Origin: Beroe ovata | Taxonomy: Eukaryota; Ctenophora; Nuda; Beroida; Beroidae | Length of the DNA stretch: 28,569 bases | Direction: 5' to 3' | Assembly: GCA_946803715.1 (NCBI GenBank) | Contig: CAMPET010000422.1 | Span: 3,511-32,079 of the forward strand | Notes under the pieces: generated by a model | The model's input: only the letters and a program-made list of their open reading frames with translations | What the model was told of the DNA's origin: nothing | The model's database searches: none | Shown here: in pieces, positions 26,709-28,569 of the stretch | How positions within the stretch are numbered: the stretch's first letter is position 1 | Layout of the letters: each line of letters opens with the position of its first letter | Translations under genes and position numbers: made by a program

Positions 26709-27160
26709 ATGCCAAAATCTGAATATGAGAGTGATGATCTTTATTCTGAAGCTCTTTTCCCAATATCTACAGCAGTTGTCCCCCGAGAATCACTCCCCCT
26801 CTTCCATAATTATCGTCCAACAATTGGCTTCAATTCAAAGTTCCAATCAATTGACTTCTTTAGTATCATGAGTGTTCGTCATATCAATGATAATCTCCTA
26901 TCTCAGCTCAACGAAGTGGAACTAATGAAGATGTACTGCACACAAAGAGGAAAGGAATATTCAGCTCTGTCTGGGCATAGAAAATGACTGATTGGTAATT
27001 GAAAACTGAAGCAATTGACAAGGAACAAGAACTTGACGAGGAAGAACTTAAAAAGAAAGATAATTTAGAGGAATTGATCTTCAAGAAAAGTGAATGTAAA
27101 GACATTTTACAAAAGAGAAATAGGACATTTTTGAGCTGATGGACTGCAAAATACTGTTGA
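26709..27160 (+). pseudogene. Possible broken or spliced coding fragment
   Basis: From ATG 26709 a 92-codon acidic frame (MPKSEYESDDLYSEALF...) ends at 26987. A second open, highly charged coiled-coil-like stretch (EELKKKDNLEELIFKKSE) follows in another frame at about 27005-27140. This could be one gene with an intron or frameshift, or a decayed mobile-element ORF. No family is recognised. Confidence 0.25.
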
Positions 27161-27319
27161 GAAATATCAGCACAGAAGAACAAGGGAATCACAGCGAACA
27201 TTTGGCAACCTGTCAAGTGTTAAGTGCTCCAATAACGGTGCAAAGAATTCCATGATATCGTGAAATGAAAGTGAGTTGAGTTGTTACCAGTCGAATTTAG
27301 ATGAGTGAACCGTTCCGGC

Positions 27320-27442
27320 ATTCCCAAGTGAGTGAATAAATTGTGATCCATGCCCGGTTATCAGCCAAGATGAGATGAGTGAGGTGCGAGCCATTTGACT
27401 ATCCCCAAGAGAGTGAGTGAATTGTGATACATGCCCTGGTTA
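27320..27442. repeat. Diverged direct repeat, about 81-bp spacing
   Basis: ATTCCCAAGTGAGTGAATAA with its following bases (27320-27360) and ATCCCCAAGAGAGTGAGTGA with its following bases (27401-27442) are about 85% alike. Both run into ATTGTGAT(C/A)CATGCCC. Confidence 0.6.
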
Positions 27443-27565
27443 AGTGCTTCATGAGAAAAACCTTGTGAAACGATTGCGCAGGAATATTCCAATGATAAAA
27501 CCTTGTCTATGCTGCGCGCGACGTGTTTTAATAACTTAAATTCTCGACAAACCGCACGCACACGC

Positions 27566-28049
27566 CTAATTGATCCCAGCGCGCCGAGCCGCGCGAAGCA
27601 TGTTTGGAAGGCGCGGTGACACAAAACCCGGGGTATATTTGCTTCGTACGCACTTTAATACCATTTTTGATATAGTTTCTGATGCCTTGGACATTGATAT
27701 CTGAACCAAAGAATTGACAGTTAGGGTTTCCGGAATTCTCAGGGTTAGCTGGGTCTCATCCCAAAGGAACAGTCTCCTTGTAAACAGTTTGACCCCGAGT
27801 GTGCGCAACTTGGAAAGATTCTTTACCGGGTGGGGAAGACTTAACATTTATCTTCTCCATCCCTTGTACCAGTGTAATAGCATCTAAGTTTGTCCTTCGT
27901 CCTGCATATTGTGTCAATCTAGCTTCAGCATGAGCTTGTTTGTTAGAGTCAGAGCCAAGAAAATATGGAACAACAGGTGCATTAGGGAAATCTTTGGCAA
28001 GAGACAGCATGTATATGATAATAGGGGGTGTACAAGAAAAATGAAACAT
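27566..28049 (-). pseudogene. Possible frameshifted coding fragment, unknown
   Basis: Two minus-strand frames abut in the 5'-3' direction. The first (28049-27756) contains plausible protein (LAKDFPNAPVVPYFLGSDSN, then YAGRRTNLDAITLVQGMEK). The next (ending 27566) continues with TQLTLRIPETLTVNSLVQIS. A single frameshift would join them. No domain is recognised, and a decayed transposon or exon remnant is equally possible. Confidence 0.25.
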
Positions 28050-28129
28050 GCTCAGAACGACTGCAAACCTGTCCGCATATACTTAGTATGATGCCATATG
28101 TGATATCCGGACTTTTTTGGAAAATTTTT

Positions 28130-28275
28130 TTTCGAATAATCACGTGGTCACGTCACGTGATTTTTACGCCAGTGCGCGCGCAGTGAAATTTCCATCTCTA
28201 GTTCGTGAAAACACGAAAAATTTTACGTATGAAATCGAGCGCTATTTATGATTGCTACGTTCTGATTGGCTGCTA
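28130..28275 (+). promoter_or_regulatory. Promoter-like region with E-boxes and CCAAT motif
   Basis: A perfect 9-bp inverted repeat with 7-bp spacer (AATCACGTG ... CACGTGATT, 28138-28162) contains two CACGTG E-boxes. An alternating GCGCGC run follows. A 6-bp hairpin (TTCGTG AAAA CACGAA) lies at 28202-28217, and an inverted CCAAT box (GATTGGCT) at 28264-28271. A gene starting to the right of the window could use it. Confidence 0.4.
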
Positions 28276-28465
28276 GAAGATCATAGGTGGATCAGCAACG
28301 CGTGGCGTTACCCGCTGCAATACGTGATGGGGGAAACAATGGCTTCATAGTTACAGTAGTTGGCAGCGTTTACTTTATAGCTTTTACTGAGAGTTTACTT
28401 AGATCGTTTACTTAAGACTCTTTCCGATACCTTTCAGTTTCAGTTGAAATTGGCCGATATACCAG

Positions 28466-28559
28466 GTAAGAAATTCTTCACACGTCCCAACTCACCTAGT
28501 CACCAAATCCTGTAAGAAATTGTTCACACGATCCAACTCACGTAGTCACCATATCCTGC
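28466..28559. repeat. 46-bp tandem duplication at right edge
   Basis: GTAAGAAATTCTTCACACGT-type unit at 28466 recurs at 28512 with a few substitutions. The array may continue beyond the window. Confidence 0.8.
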
Positions 28560-28569
28560 AATTCTTTGT

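Noticed and set aside
1-28569. CRISPR arrays, tRNA and rRNA genes
   Set aside because: No spaced direct-repeat array, cloverleaf or rRNA-like sequence was recognised; the 103-bp array has no unique spacers.

Overview
The window looks like an accessory, transposon-rich stretch of an animal (invertebrate) nuclear genome. The evidence is short spliceosomal introns (about 70-180 nt, GT-AG), eukaryotic TATA boxes and polyadenylation signals, a Metaviridae (Ty3/gypsy) retroelement, a Polinton/adintovirus-like DNA virus and an intron-rich IS630/Tc1-type transposase gene. I cannot name the species. Six isolated N characters (3215, 13935, 14661, 15439, 15658, 20396) behave like contig joins. At 15658 the N is flanked by a 61-bp near-identical duplication, so synteny across any N is uncertain.

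Layout. 1-928 (-): 5' part of a retrotransposon Gag running off the left edge. 1488-2153 (-): intact protein with two U1/JAZ-type zinc fingers. 2154-3214: no convincing gene. 3216-13934: a compact block of viral genes, bounded by an N on each side. It encodes a protein-primed family B DNA polymerase (+), a divergent two-OB-like protein and a small Cys-rich protein (-), a spliced RING-H2 gene (+), a candidate penton protein, three small proteins of unknown function (-), a repeat-rich divergent control region, and a late-type cassette of basic protein, major capsid protein and adenain-type protease (-). 13936-15223: simple repeats and two weak coding candidates. 15224-20395 (-): integrase and envelope of an env-bearing Ty3/gypsy element whose gag-PR-RT part is missing. 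20397-21610: LTR-like sequence and a ten-copy 103-bp minisatellite. 22271-26330 (-): a 12-exon gene with a complete DDE transposase core followed by two CXC-like cysteine-rich segments. 26331-28569: degraded coding fragments, short repeats and a promoter-like region.

How the parts fit together. The viral block has the replication (PolB, candidate ssDNA-binding protein) and virion (MCP, candidate penton, maturation protease) modules of the Polinton/adintovirus lineage. No packaging ATPase, retroviral-type integrase of its own or terminal inverted repeats are visible, so it is incomplete here. Capsid genes are chained by four-base ATGA stop/start overlaps. Several genes have a TATA box at a nearly constant 39-42 nt before the ATG. 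A spliced RING-H2 gene and an OTU-like motif pair in the PolB N-terminus raise the possibility of ubiquitin-pathway manipulation. The transposase-CXC gene keeps every inferred exon junction in phase, which suggests a recent or functional, possibly domesticated, gene rather than a relic.
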